Source of the DNA: Drosophila pseudoobscura
Taxonomy: Eukaryota; Arthropoda; Insecta; Diptera; Drosophilidae
DNA: 64,000 bases
Direction of reading: 5' to 3'
Assembly (NCBI RefSeq): GCF_009870125.1
Contig: NC_046683.1
Location: 19,911,001-19,975,000 of the forward strand
Both the position numbers and the translations under genes were made by a program. Every line of letters begins with the position of its first letter. Position 1 is the first letter of the stretch. The notes under the pieces are model-generated. The model had not been told where the DNA came from. It made no database searches and saw nothing but the letters and a program-made list of their open reading frames with translations. Shown piece after piece: positions 37,001 to 47,308 of this stretch.

Positions 37001-40000
37001 ACGAAAATATCTGATACTCGTATGGCATTCAACAGTTGAAAAACAAAAATCAAAAATAAAACCAAAAATTAGTAGTTGATATTGAATTTAAACTTTAAAC
37101 CGCAAATAATATATATACCATAATGTATATTATTTACATGTATCTTTCTTTTGTTCCGAATTCTCTCTACTCTCTCATTATTGAACTGTTGGTTGATTAG
37201 TTGGTTGGCTAGTTGGTTTGATTGTTGAACTGAATAGTGCATATGAATATTGAATATTGAATTGAATCTGAGCCGTACTCTGTCCCCGTAAGGCCTTATT
37301 CGGAATTGAATACCGAAATAATGCCAATGTAGTGATGAGTATTTCGTGATTTACAGCTTTTGAGTTTGCTTTTTTCTTCCCATTCCACCAGAAACATGCT
37401 GTCGTTTAGTTTTAGTGATAGTATTCAGCGCACAACCACATGGGGCACACTCACCAGGGGCACACTCACCAGGGCCACACTGTCATTCGAAGTCTTTGAG
37501 CTTTCGCATGCCAAGCACTTGCTACTTGCCACTTGGTACTTGCCACTAGCCACTTGCCACACTCACTTCACCACCAATTCAGATCTTCCCTCCTCGGGCT
37601 GGGCACGTACCTCACACACACATTTCTGTCCTTTTCTGTCTGTCACACACACACTTTACCCCGCATGGCGATCCCAGAACAGACCAGACAATATCACGCT
37701 TTCTGTTTGTGACATTTTGTTGATGAGCAAATTCCTGGATGTCGCAGCCCCGCTACAGGACACCCAAAAACAATTCCACCTGCTTACAGGATATACATAA
37801 ATACATATGTTTGAATTCTGACATTATTCGTAGTGTTGTTCTATTCCGTTGTTTTCTGTACTGTTCTGTTCCGTTGGTTGAGGCCCCAAAATCATATAGA
37901 ACGACTCTGGGATGAATAAGATTCGTTGTGAGTCCTTTGTGAGTATTCATAAAGTATGCGGAAACGTTTTATAGAATACGTAACTCGAGATGGAAGCTTT
38001 ACTGATACTGATAACTTTTTAATAATTCCTGGAGAAGGACAGCACAGACAGAACGATAAACGTCGGATTAAATGTCGGATCGTGTGTAGAGCTTGTTTCG
38101 CGAAAGTCTTCTTGGTTGACTATTGAGTTAGTTCTTCCACATGGTCGTAGAGTGGGCCAGACAATTCAATTAACCAACAATGGACAAATAAAAGTTGCTT
38201 CGTATTGATTTTGATTTATGTTTGCTTGTGTAGAGAGTTTTTTGTATACCAACGACTTGAACACCAAAAGTAGTTGTAGTTTATAAATTAAGAAACCAAT
38301 AAACAAAACAAAAATAATATCCAAAACCAAATCGTATCCTTAGAGACAAAAAAAAAACAACACCCTTAGAAAGTCCTTAATTAGATTAATTAGAATATCG
38401 AAGAGATCACAAAAATTAGCAACTCCGTTTGAGATTATGGCAATCTCTGTCCAGTGCGGTTTCCTCTACTCTTTCTCTATCTTTCTCTGTGTCTTTACTC
38501 ACTATCACGCTCTGTCTCTATTTCACTCCATTCTTGACTTTTTCCTCTTGCGTTTGCCTCTTCTGCCTCTTTATTTCCTCTGAAGTATCGCTAGCTAGTG
38601 CATTAGAGCTAAATTTAGCTAATTTAGATCTGAATGCTCATTTTCTGAGCCAGCTTCACTTTCATTTCCATTAGCATCTAATATATAGAAGTTTTTGTGC
38701 TAGTGCCACATGCTGCATGCCGTTACATGTGTTACCCTGTGCCTAAACCTTCACCTTTCCCTTTACCACCACATTCCTCCCTATCCTTAACCCTATCCAT
38801 ATCCCTATCCCTATCACTATCCCTAACCAGTCTTACACCTCGTCTGGACAACGACTAACGTATTGTGAGAGCGACTGTACGCAACGATCTCTCCCCATAT
38901 ATATTTTTCTGCCTTCAGCGCCTCCCGACTCTATCTTCCCCAGCGAAAGCTCCCGTGAGATTGAGAGCAGCTTGGTTCTGTTTAAATGCCAAGCGTTCCA
39001 GTCCCTGAAAAGCCTGAAAAAGCCTCCCCCTGCTAGAAATCCATTTAGAAACGAAACAAAAATTTGGTTTTCTTTTGATTGTGTTTCGATTTCTTTTGTG
39101 TACTTGTACTCATAACTTCTCTAGTGACACATATCCACACCATGAAACACACACACTCTGTAACACACCACAGACTGTAGTCAAATTTAGATGATTTTCT
39201 GTTTCCATTAGTGCCGATTATGCAGGGATTGTTCTGGTGAACCTCTGTATATGCTTACATACATATCTACATATGTATGCCTTCGTATCCGATACCTAAG
39301 CTACTTAGTATGCGACCATCTCACAAGTGCTAATTAGAACCCAAAACAAAATATAAAAAACAACCGAAAAAATTATATAAATTCCGTAATCAATATATAT
39401 ACATACATACATATCTATCTACATATATACATATGTATAGTAAAGCGATATGTGGAGAAATATATATTTTTAAAGTAAAAATCAGTAAACCAAACAAATT
39501 AACAAGAAGTTTATTTGATTTTTCTGCATTCTCTCTCTCTCTCTCTATCTCTATCTCTCGCTCTCACTCTCTGCATCTCAGTCTTAGCTTTTGTTCCATA
39601 CCGTTTCATTTCATCTTGCGTTCCATCTGTGTCGGTCTGTTCAGTTCTGGTTCCTTATGTTCCCTTTTGTTCTGTTCTGTTATTTTCTGTTCCGTTCCAT
39701 TCCGTTCCTTTTCTCGATCTCCTATGCACTAATAACTGCCACCACACTAGATGCATGTTGTGTGTATTGAGTACTTACATACATCGTTGACTGCACTTGT
39801 ACCTAAAGCTTCTCACGCCCTGCATGATGATGAGTGACGGCCCATGTGCTTGCGTATCACTAAGTTTTTGTTTGCCTGCTTGCCTGTTTGCCGCGTGTCG
39901 CTTACAATTTTATTTCTTTTTCGTTCCGTTACATTAAGTTCCGTTTAATTTCGTTGCGTAGCAGTTTGACGTACGTTTGACCCACACGTCAAATAAAAGA

Positions 40001-42087
40001 ACCAATTGAAAGAGAACGAAAAACGTTACCCCAATGCTATAATTTATCACCCGTGTGCGCTACCTCTATCTTCTGTACCTCCCTCAACATATCTGCCTCT
40101 TTCTCTCTCTCTCTCTCTTTGTTGAACAAAGTTTTGTGTGAAAGCTTTTCGGTTTTCCGCCTTATCATTTGCATTTAGTTGGATTTTGTTCGGTTCCGTT
40201 TCATTCTGTTGCGTTACGTTCCCTTGCGTTACGTTCCAATCTTGCGTTCTGTTCAGTGACGGAGCCTTTATCCGAACCGCATGTGAACCAGCAAAGCTAA
40301 ACTAACCGTCTTCTCCCGACCATAATTTCAGTTCTTTGTGCGGCTGGACCACATCCGCAAGTGCTTCACCCAGAAGGGCGGCATCTTTGTGCTGGAGGAG
40401 TACAGTAAGTACTGTATACAAGCTAACCGACCCGATCTGGGTCCGCCTCAGCCGCAATACAACTGATCAAACTGTTGCTCTTTCACTTTCAGACCCCAAG
40501 ACGCGCAATCTCATCCAGCGGAAGTATCAGTCGAGCATGGTAAGCGAAATGTTCCCACCAAGATTCACCACATGGCCACCACATCCGTCCAGCACTCTCC
40601 ACCACCATCATCCACACCATACATCATTATACGCACTCTGTTCTTCCTTGAGAAGTTTTGTTTATTGGGCGACTGTTTGTACATAAACTTGCTTGAGCAT
40701 CGTTCAATCAATCCCACGCCAAAGAAGGGTATTCTGTGATCCAACCTACTATGTATATTTACTGTATAATAATTGCACATTGAAATTGAAATGCACCAAA
40801 CAGTTTGTATATGTACCATATTAAGATAATCTGTTTGATTTTTGGTTTTCTTTTCTTTCCATTCACGTCTTCCGTTTGTTTTTGCATTCGTTTTCTTTGT
40901 GAATATATTTCTATGTAAACTACAACAACTACTACTACTACAACAACAACAACAACAATATGCCTGCAACAACCACAACACATACCAACCACTCTACTAT
41001 ACTCCACTCAACTCAACTCAACTCCACTCAACACAACTCGACACCACACATCTCATTAACAATATCATCGAAACACAAACACGACCTTTCAAATCGACTC
41101 AAATAAACGTGAAACTGAATCCGAATCCGAATTCGAATCCGAATCCGAAACCAACCCCCAACGAATCAACACAAAGGCGTCGGAAATAGTCTTGAGCTTC
41201 CATCGCGTGACCTCCGTGCAGTTTGCCTACATCTGTCATCTGAAGGGGACCCGAGGTACAGTCCCCTCCGCCCCCCAGCATGGGACCCAGAGAGCGCTGG
41301 CAGCCAAGGGACAAATGGATCCAAAGGATGGATCATTGCCTGTGGAGACCCAGTACGAAATTCCAAAGTGAAAATGTGCATTGAATGCTGCCTTAAAATC
41401 TGATGTAAATAAATTCAACATTCGTTTTATATACTCTTATCTATAATTGTATCTTCCTACCTCCTCCACAACAACAACAATCAAAACATATTCCACAAGA
41501 GCAGGTTATACATATGTACATGCATACACAGTGTTGTATCACAAAGTTCGGGCGAAATGATTTTTTGGTTCTGACTTTGGCTTTTCGTTTAATTTTCGTT
41601 GAGTTTTCCGTTGCGTTGTCGTTGGCCATTGCTCCAAAGAGTGCATGCGTTTGGTCGGCTTTGGTCGGTTTGGTTCCATTTGCGTTTCCGCTTCCGTTTG
41701 CGTTTGCGGGAGCCTTTTTCTTGTTTATGCCTTGTTATGTCGTGCAAGCACCACTGCCACTTCCAAACCACCCAGCCACCACCAACCACAACTGACACTG
41801 TTCATGAAAACACCTCAGCCACAGACACAGATACAGATACAGACACAAGAACCAACCACTAGAAGAAAAGCTAAAATATAACTTATACGCCCCTGCTTCC
41901 CCGCCGAACATCCACCATCCGCCGCCTCACCATTTGGCAGTCCGACCAGATCTGCTATTCGGTGCTGTGCGTCTTCTCCTACGTGGCTGCCGGCCAGGAC
42001 CAGAAAAAGAATCCAGTTGTAATCACGCCCCAAATCCAGGACATACACGCCCAGCAGAAGCAAAAGCACCAACAGCAATCGCAGCAG

Positions 42088-42119
<32 letters not shown>

Positions 42120-42894
42120 TCAGCAAATGCCACCAGCCACGGCTCCAGCTAATAGTCACGCCCAGAACCGCAGCAGCGGCAAGCAGCAGGGCGGCAACAT
42201 CACCATACGGCACACGGTGCCCATGCAGAAACCGACAATCACCATGTCCACAGTCCAGCCGCAGGCCAGGATGCCCTCCACAGTCACAGTGACTGCTGCT
42301 CCAGCTCCAGCTCCAGTTCCACTTCCCACACCCACTCAACCCACCACAGCCACAGCGACAACCACAGTGAGTCCCACGCCTCATGGAAAGCTGCCGCAGT
42401 TGCCGCCCCGTGTGCCCTCACAGCCGTCGACAGAAAGCCTGGCGTCGATCAGTTCACCGCCGCCCAAGCAACGACTGGGTGGACCGCCACCCGGCCCCCC
42501 GCCGGCCATACCGCCCCGGACGGGGGCCATTGCTCGCAGCGGTTCCGTGCAGGCGCAGCAGCAACAGGCGACGCGCACCTTTGTGCGCCAGGCCTCGGCC
42601 AACTCGACGCCGCCGCAGTACACTCCCCAGCCGCCGCCGCCCTTCGTCATCCCCAAGCGGCACTCCGGGCTGGCCCGCGCCCCCACCCTGACGGGGGCCC
42701 AGTCCAGCTCGCACCAGCAAGCGCAGCAGTCGCAGCAGCGCGCCAGCTATGGCAGCGTCGCCGCTGTGCTGCAGTCCATGCCGGAGGCGGAGGCTGGCCC
42801 TGGCTCTGGCTCTGGCTCTGGTCCCGGATCCCCTTCCGGCTCTGGCTCTGGCACCGTTGCGGGCCCTTCGCCTCAGGCCCACCGCAAACACTGA
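22453..42894 (+). CDS. Rab3-GEF: Rab3-GEF (MADD orthologue), 18 core coding exons, about 2,091 aa in the long form
   Basis: Core exons: 22453..22575, 22645..23060, 23182..23725, 23791..24152, 24237..24363, 26604..26698, 27555..28683, 28754..28957, 29724..30114, 30183..30568, 30636..31121, 31922..32179, 32261..32500, 32568..32840, 32896..33063, 40332..40404, 40493..40539, 41941..42894. All join in frame. Cassettes and an alternative end are listed separately. Domains: uDENN from about residue 42 (VPDLLRRYP), a His/Gln-rich linker, cDENN about 362-480, dDENN from about 600 ([18 protein letters not shown]), then a long low-complexity region. Near 1480-1590 is the conserved [18 protein letters not shown] segment, followed by a PH-like stretch with [12 protein letters not shown] and a Q- and P-rich tail. 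It is the exchange factor for Rab3 at presynaptic vesicles. Intron 2 has a GC donor (AG|GCAAGT at 23061). The stop is TGA followed by C. Confidence 0.95.
24310..25140 (-). repeat. Duplicated block, copy B (source copy, inside a Rab3-GEF intron)
   Basis: The reverse complement matches about 7153-7970. The block overlaps the 3' part of Rab3-GEF exon 5 (24237..24363) and the following intron. Because the exon portion is functional here and a relic at copy A, this is the ancestral location. Differences cluster at the block ends. Confidence 0.9.
24561..25019 (-). CDS. TBCA-like protein, copy B, nested antisense in a Rab3-GEF intron
   Basis: An intact intronless ORF of 152 aa on the strand opposite Rab3-GEF, wholly inside the 2.24-kb intron 24364-26603. 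The domain reading is as for copy A: a basic N-terminal extension with KPKPKPK, then a helical TBCA-like core ([34 protein letters not shown]). It has Lys where copy A has Glu (DRERK versus DRERE) and two silent differences in 459 bases. As the source copy it probably keeps its own promoter from the intron. Nested intronless paralogues of chaperones are often testis-biased in flies, but nothing in the sequence proves expression. The function inferred is binding of beta-tubulin folding intermediates. Confidence 0.75.
   Translation of the reverse strand: MYCPRITKPQANDNRPQAKPKPKPKLESNQRPTTYYSGSDPRLEQLVVYRSLLEHLLDQKIHYDRERKLEEQRLERFRREGLNERSLMVQERVLKKTQAMLPGIVFKMRNEVDRLQRLLETDQKQLRQLDLELFDQCQELVSASKQSLDHQL
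25141..26603 (+). other. Remainder of the Rab3-GEF intron carrying the nested gene
   Basis: Holds (TC)n at 25570-25590, a degenerate CGTTATC/CGTTTATC array at about 25898-25965, and CTCTCTATCTCTCTC at 26425-26445. No further coding sequence is recognised. Confidence 0.4.
29202..29252 (+). other. Rab3-GEF cassette exon, 51 nt
   Basis: The acceptor (tgtactgtag) and donor (gttggt) bracket 17 codons, [17 protein letters not shown]. They are in phase 0 with the flanking exons ending at 28957 and starting at 29724. The exon skips cleanly without a frame change. The acidic, charged sequence inserted before [14 protein letters not shown] looks like genuine coding sequence rather than intron. Confidence 0.75.
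31517..31633 (+). other. Rab3-GEF cassette exon, 117 nt
   Basis: Thirty-nine codons running [16 protein letters not shown] to [10 protein letters not shown], between acceptor ccgtag and donor gtaagt. Phase 0 on both sides; it can be included or skipped between exons ending at 31121 and starting at 31922. The Ser/Thr-rich composition suggests a regulatory, phosphorylatable loop (inference). Confidence 0.8.
33064..40331 (+). other. 7.3-kb Rab3-GEF intron
   Basis: No coding exon could be supported inside. It contains a long (TA)n/(TATATG)n tract at 33963-34110, an A(24) run at 36198-36222, and (TC)n tracts at 35640, 36040, 39530 and 40100. Degenerate short-motif arrays include CGATTAA at 34988-35040, GAACC/GAATTG at 36455-36520, GTTGGTT at 37185-37225, and GTTCCGTT/GTTCTGTT at 39610-39715 and 40190-40256. 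These may matter for splicing of the long intron. The 33.6-34.1 kb open frames are microsatellite artefacts. Confidence 0.4.
40540..41176 (+). other. Rab3-GEF intron before the alternative 3' exons
   Basis: Contains a CAA/CTA-rich run (about 40921-40960), an ACTCA run (about 41005-41035), and a GAATCC repeat (about 41118-41150) directly upstream of the alternative terminal exon. No gene is seen. Confidence 0.4.
41177..41371 (+). CDS. Rab3-GEF: Alternative terminal exon of Rab3-GEF (short C-terminus)
   Basis: After the exon ending 40539 (KYQSSM), an acceptor ending acacaaag at 41176 opens a phase-0 frame of 64 residues and a TGA. It starts [19 protein letters not shown] and ends VETQYEIPK. 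Its own AATAAA lies at 41408. Using it gives a protein of about 1,838 aa lacking the Gln- and Pro-rich tail encoded from 41941. The conserved-looking beginning ([14 protein letters not shown]) argues for real coding use. The acceptor is purine-rich and weak, and the GTC frame could also be entered from a different ag, so boundaries are moderately sure. Confidence 0.65.
   Translation, partial: ASEIVLSFHRVTSVQFAYICHLKGTRGTVPSAPQHGTQRALAAKGQMDPKDGSLPVETQYEIPK
41408..41413 (+). terminator. Poly(A) signal for the short Rab3-GEF form
   Basis: AATAAA 37 nt after the TGA of the alternative terminal exon. Its use would make the two C-termini mutually exclusive through polyadenylation choice. Confidence 0.5.
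42063..42126 (+). repeat. Polyglutamine-coding CAG/CAA tract in Rab3-GEF
   Basis: A run of CAG and CAA codons with a few Lys, His and Ser interruptions in the long C-terminal exon. It resembles the glutamine-rich tail of the melanogaster protein. Length variation is likely. Confidence 0.85.
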
Positions 42895-44730
42895 CGAAGG
42901 AGTTCATTTTTCAAATTCGGTGGCGGCGGTGGTGGCAAGGGCGATGTGGCTGCCGGAGGCGGAGGCGGTGGACATATGGGTGAGGAACCGCATCCACACC
43001 CCCACAGGCGAGACGTATGCCGCACCATATGTATACCCTGGCTGTGATCCGCCAGCCAGGACAGCTTAGATCAAGCCTAGAGAAGTTGCATTCGCATTGC
43101 AGCCACACTTGAAGCTCCAGACTCGTTTCACTATAAGCGCGGAAACTGGACTACCGCGGGCTGCTCCTGCACCCAAAAGAAAGGATTTCACATTTTTGCA
43201 ATACTACTGATTCATTAGCATTTCTGCAAGGCTACTGAAAGCTCTGATATATGTATTGTTATAACGAATGTATAACTCGAATATGTATATCCTCGAGTAT
43301 CCTTGCAGAACCGATAACACATTCCTCACATAAGTTTCCAATGTTTTCCAGCACAATGTCATTTCATTGAATTGATCTTCCTTCAGTCTGCAAGTATGCC
43401 CCAAGCGCACCCCAGAAATACACAACATGTCTGCTTAAGCACTCCGTTGAGTTAGATCAGCCGAAACTATCGTTAGTCACAGTCCCAGCTGACCTTTCAA
43501 CGATTCCTCAAATTGACCCTTTTCTACAATCTGCACGGAAATAATGCAGTGTCTAATAAGTAATTATTTTAATATATGTACGAGCAGCTCCGATATCCCT
43601 AGTTCCATTTGCGGAGCTCCTTTTTTTGCAAAATTTGTTGATCACAATTATAGATCAATCCCTTGTTCCATCGGCTCTTCGTTAATGTAGTCTGCCAGTA
43701 TACTAAAACGCCTCAAAGAGAGCCGTTCATAGATGTCAAATGTTTTATATATACAAATAAGCAAGAAGATACATACATATATCCCTATGCAACTCTTAAC
43801 TGTATTTATCGAACATTATTCTAGCCACAATCATATCATTAGCCGCCACTAGCTATGCCAATACATACATTGTTTCCTGTTCAGCTTTAAGGCAGCAACA
43901 AAGCCGAAAGCAACAAAAATTAACTCGCTTACCATGCCAGCTATGGATACCTATATAGATATACATATACATACATACATATATAGAACAGGACTTGACT
44001 TCCTTTCGGGGAATATTTGTATATTGAGGGCACAACAGAACACGAGGAGGAGGTAGAAGGTAAAAGTAGAAGAAATTACCAAGCTAAGCTGTAAGAATAA
44101 GAAAAAACTAAAGGCAAGTGAGGGCAATCTAGGTAGGGAAATGTAGCATACGAATACGAAGGAAAGTAAAGCAGAAAGTAACGGAAGAAATACCATGTGT
44201 ATGTGTATGTACTATATCTACTATACCAATCAATCAACTACTTGTATGATCAGACAGCCAGCACAGACGCAGATACATCTATTTATTGTAAAGGAATTTA
44301 GCTAGTTATACTATAAACAAGTGAACAAAAATTTGAGTAAAGCGAATTTTGTCCCATGTTCGGATCGGACCGGTTCGGATGAATTGGATGGTAAAATAGC
44401 TTAAGGAATTGTCAGGGAACACACAAACAAAGAGGCAAGAGGAGGAACAGACAGAGGGAGAGGACCTTGGAGAGCAATAAGTATGTCTATATACCTAATA
44501 TACAAGTAAATATATATACATATACATATATCTATTTTTTGTTTCCGAGAGGACAACACAACTGTTTGTTGGTTTGGGATGTTAACAATAGATAAAACCG
44601 AACCTACATATATATGAACATATATATATATATATATATATATAAATATATACATGTATGCGTATACCTCTATCTGCGTATATATGTATATGATCGATTG
44701 TATTTTCCATAGTTCAAAGCGAAATAAACA
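42895..44730 (+). other. Rab3-GEF possible readthrough extension and 3' UTR
   Basis: The frame stays open from the TGA at 42892 to the next in-frame TGA at 43045-43047. The rest is UTR-like, AT-rich sequence with ATATAC microsatellites (about 43975, 44510, 44620), ending near AATAAA at 44723-44728. No separate gene is seen. Confidence 0.55.
44723..44728 (+). terminator. Distal poly(A) signal of Rab3-GEF
   Basis: AATAAA within GCGAAATAAACAAAAC, about 1.8 kb after the stop. Other usable signals may exist. Confidence 0.45.
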
Positions 44731-44907
44731 AAACAAAACAACATAATTGAAATAATCATTTCCTCTAGTCCAAGGTTGGGGTTCTATAATTATGCTCTTG
44801 ACCCACTGATACCCCACTGACCCACCCAAAGTCTCATTTGGAGTCTCAGTGGTGTTCAGAACTGCTCGCGATCCCTGATAGCGAGTGCTATTTTCATTTG
44901 ATGTTTA

Positions 44908-45133
44908 TTATACCCGACACTCAACGAGTATTGGGGTATATTAGATTTGTGGCGAAAGTGGATGTGTGTAACGTTCAGAAGGAAGCGTCTCCGACGCCAG
45001 AAAGTATAAATATTCTTGATCAGCATCGATATGGTCATAGAACAGCGATACCAAACGATATAAAAAATATATTGTATAAATTATATAAACCATTAGCTCA
45101 CATATACATGTACTGACTGAGTACAGGGTATAA
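44908..45133. repeat. Short interspersed repeat with inverted TTATACCC ends
   Basis: 226 bp begin TTATACCC-GAC-ACTCA and end, in reverse complement, TTATACCC-TGT-ACTCA, giving imperfect terminal inverted repeats. The internal text (TATTGGGGTATATTAGA, AAAGTATAAATATTCTTGATCAG) is of a kind I recall as interspersed in Drosophila genomes. Its exact family is not assigned. Confidence 0.55.
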
Positions 45134-45278
45134 AGAAGAGCCGCGGCCTTCGCCGTGGCCCACGACGTTCCCCCTCGTTATTTTTAGACTATTTTCGTTT
45201 TATTTTAGACTAAGGCCAGAAGCTAATAAAGCAAATACAAGTACGAGTTGAAGCTTGGGGCAGATGATCCGAGATGTT

Positions 45279-47308
45279 TCAGTTTTGGCTTCGTGGCTGT
45301 ATGCGCAGTCGGACCCCGTTGCCACTCTTCATTACCAGCTCTGCCAGGGGAATGGGCTGGTGATCCTCATCGGGCATAAACTGAAAGCTGCGCAGGAGGC
45401 TGGATAGCGAGCACTTGAGCTCCAGCATGGCGAACTTTTGACCTGAATAAAGCATTCAAGAAATTGTCAACATAAGACCATAGCGAGTACTTCGACCTTC
45501 ATCACATCCGGTACTCTGATTCCCTCATAGACTCTCATTGGTCGTAGATTGAACTTGAATCTGAATTAAATATAACGAAACTCTTTGGAACAGTACTGGC
45601 ATGGAATCGCCATCGGGCACATCAAATCAGTGAGACTGTCTGACTGCCTACTGAACCGAGTGTGAGTATTTTGATTGGTACATCAAATATTTAAAATTGT
45701 TTAGGTGGGGTTCGATCTTGACAGAGAAAGCCGGCTGAGATAAGATGTAGAAAAAGACACGAGAAAGCCTAGAAGGAATACTCTCCAAGTGCTGGACACA
45801 GTGATGCCTCAACCCCCGGTCCACTTCCCCAAGTGGATGATCTTACCTATGCAGTTTCGGGGACCCGCACTGAAGGCGGCAAAGGCAAAGGGATGCATCT
45901 GCTTCTCGTTTAGGTAGAAGCGATCAGGATCAAAGCGCTCTGGATCCGGAAAGTTGTTGCAATCGCGATGCAGCATGTAGATCAGACAGTTGACCGAGGC
46001 ACCCTTTGGTATGGTGTGCTTGCCCACCTGTATGTCCTCGAAGACCTTGCGCGAGAAGAACGGCACAGAGGGATACAGTCGCAGCGTCTCCTTAATGATC
46101 GCCTCCAGGTATGGCATGGATTCCTTCTCGCGGCCCTCGAGATCGCGAGCCTCCTCGTAGGCACGCTGCTGCACCTCCGAGTGCTTGGAGAGCAGACTCA
46201 GGGCGAAGGCTATGGCTGAGCTGGTAGTATCGTGTCCTTCGAACATGAAAGTATCTACCTCTTCGCGTATGTCGCGGTCGCTGAGCTCGTCGCCGCCCTC
46301 CAGCTGGGTGAGCAGCAGCATGTCAAGGAAAGCCAGACGCCGCTTGCTGCCCACATCGTCCTGTGCGGCCTCGGTCCGCTGCTGCAGCTGACGCTCCTTA
46401 ACCAGCTGCTCCCGCCGCAAGCGGATCACGCGATTGGTCTCGTCATGCAAAACGCGCAGAGCGCCGTCCCGCTCCTGCCCCGCCTGGGTGTACTTAAAAA
46501 AGATGTTGAGGCGCTGCCAGAAGGAAAAGCTCTGCTTGTGCATCACCCGGCAGATGCTAGTAGGGGAGAGGGATAGTCCAGTCAGTTAAACTAGCATTCA
46601 GGCTAGTTAAGGGATCGGTAGAACTACTCACGTCTGGACAGCCTTCACATACTCGGACTCGCTCTGCAACTGGGCATGCTTCTTGATCCCCATGGCCGTC
46701 TCGCAGATGGCGTCCAGGGCAAAGAGCGTGATGTAGGGATAGATGTCGAAGGCCTCGCCATTGGCACGCTCCTTGAGCTGGCTCACCAGGATCCGGCAGT
46801 TCTCCTCCATCGGCTCCTTGAACTCGCTGAGGATGCGGAAGTGGAAGCCGGGGGTGAGGAGCTTGCGGCGACGGTGCCAGGACTCGCCGCCATTGGTAAG
46901 CAGCCCCTTGCCCAGCCAGGGCTCGAGGAGTGCGTAGTTGCGTGACTTATAGAGCAGGGAATTGTTGCCCAGCAACTGTCTGATATCTTCCGGGTCGCTA
47001 AACATCACCATCAGATCCTTGCCGAACCAGATGCGAAAAACGGGCCCATGGCGCTCCCGCAGCTCCTTCAGCCAGTTGAGGATCTCTAGGGAAGATAACG
47101 AAACGATTAGAGTTCACTAATAAAGCTCTATTCTAAGTACTCCATCCAAGGACTCACCTCCCTTCTTCACATTGGCTATCAGCTCGGACACACTGGGTCC
47201 GGGCAGGGTCTTTGCGAAGCGCTGCAGTCTCAGGAAAGTGAGGATCTGCGGGAGGTATCGCAGGAACAGCGCCCACAGGGCGAATGCCATCAGAGCCCAC
47301 GTATTCAT
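45279..47308 (-). CDS. Cyp4s3: Cytochrome P450 of the CYP4 family, Cyp4s3
   Basis: Four exons, 47308..47158, 47085..46632, 46556..45847 and 45442..45279, join in frame (phases 1, 2, 1) to give 492 aa, close to the usual 490-510. The N-terminus MNTWALMAFALWALFLRYL is an ER signal-anchor. The I-helix motif is FEGHDTTSSA (CYP4-type Glu in place of Ala). The K-helix ExxR is ETLR, the meander is RFDPDRF, and the haem loop is FSAGPRNCIG with Cys437. All catalytic landmarks are intact. CYP4 enzymes hydroxylate fatty acids and xenobiotics at terminal carbons using NADPH-P450 reductase; the substrate of this member is unknown. I assign Cyp4s3 from synteny and overall resemblance. A candidate AATAAA lies on the minus strand at 45204-45199. 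Confidence 0.92.

Noticed and set aside
41815-42384. Minus-strand 189-codon leucine-rich frame
   Set aside because: It is the antisense shadow of the CAG/CAA polyglutamine exon of Rab3-GEF.
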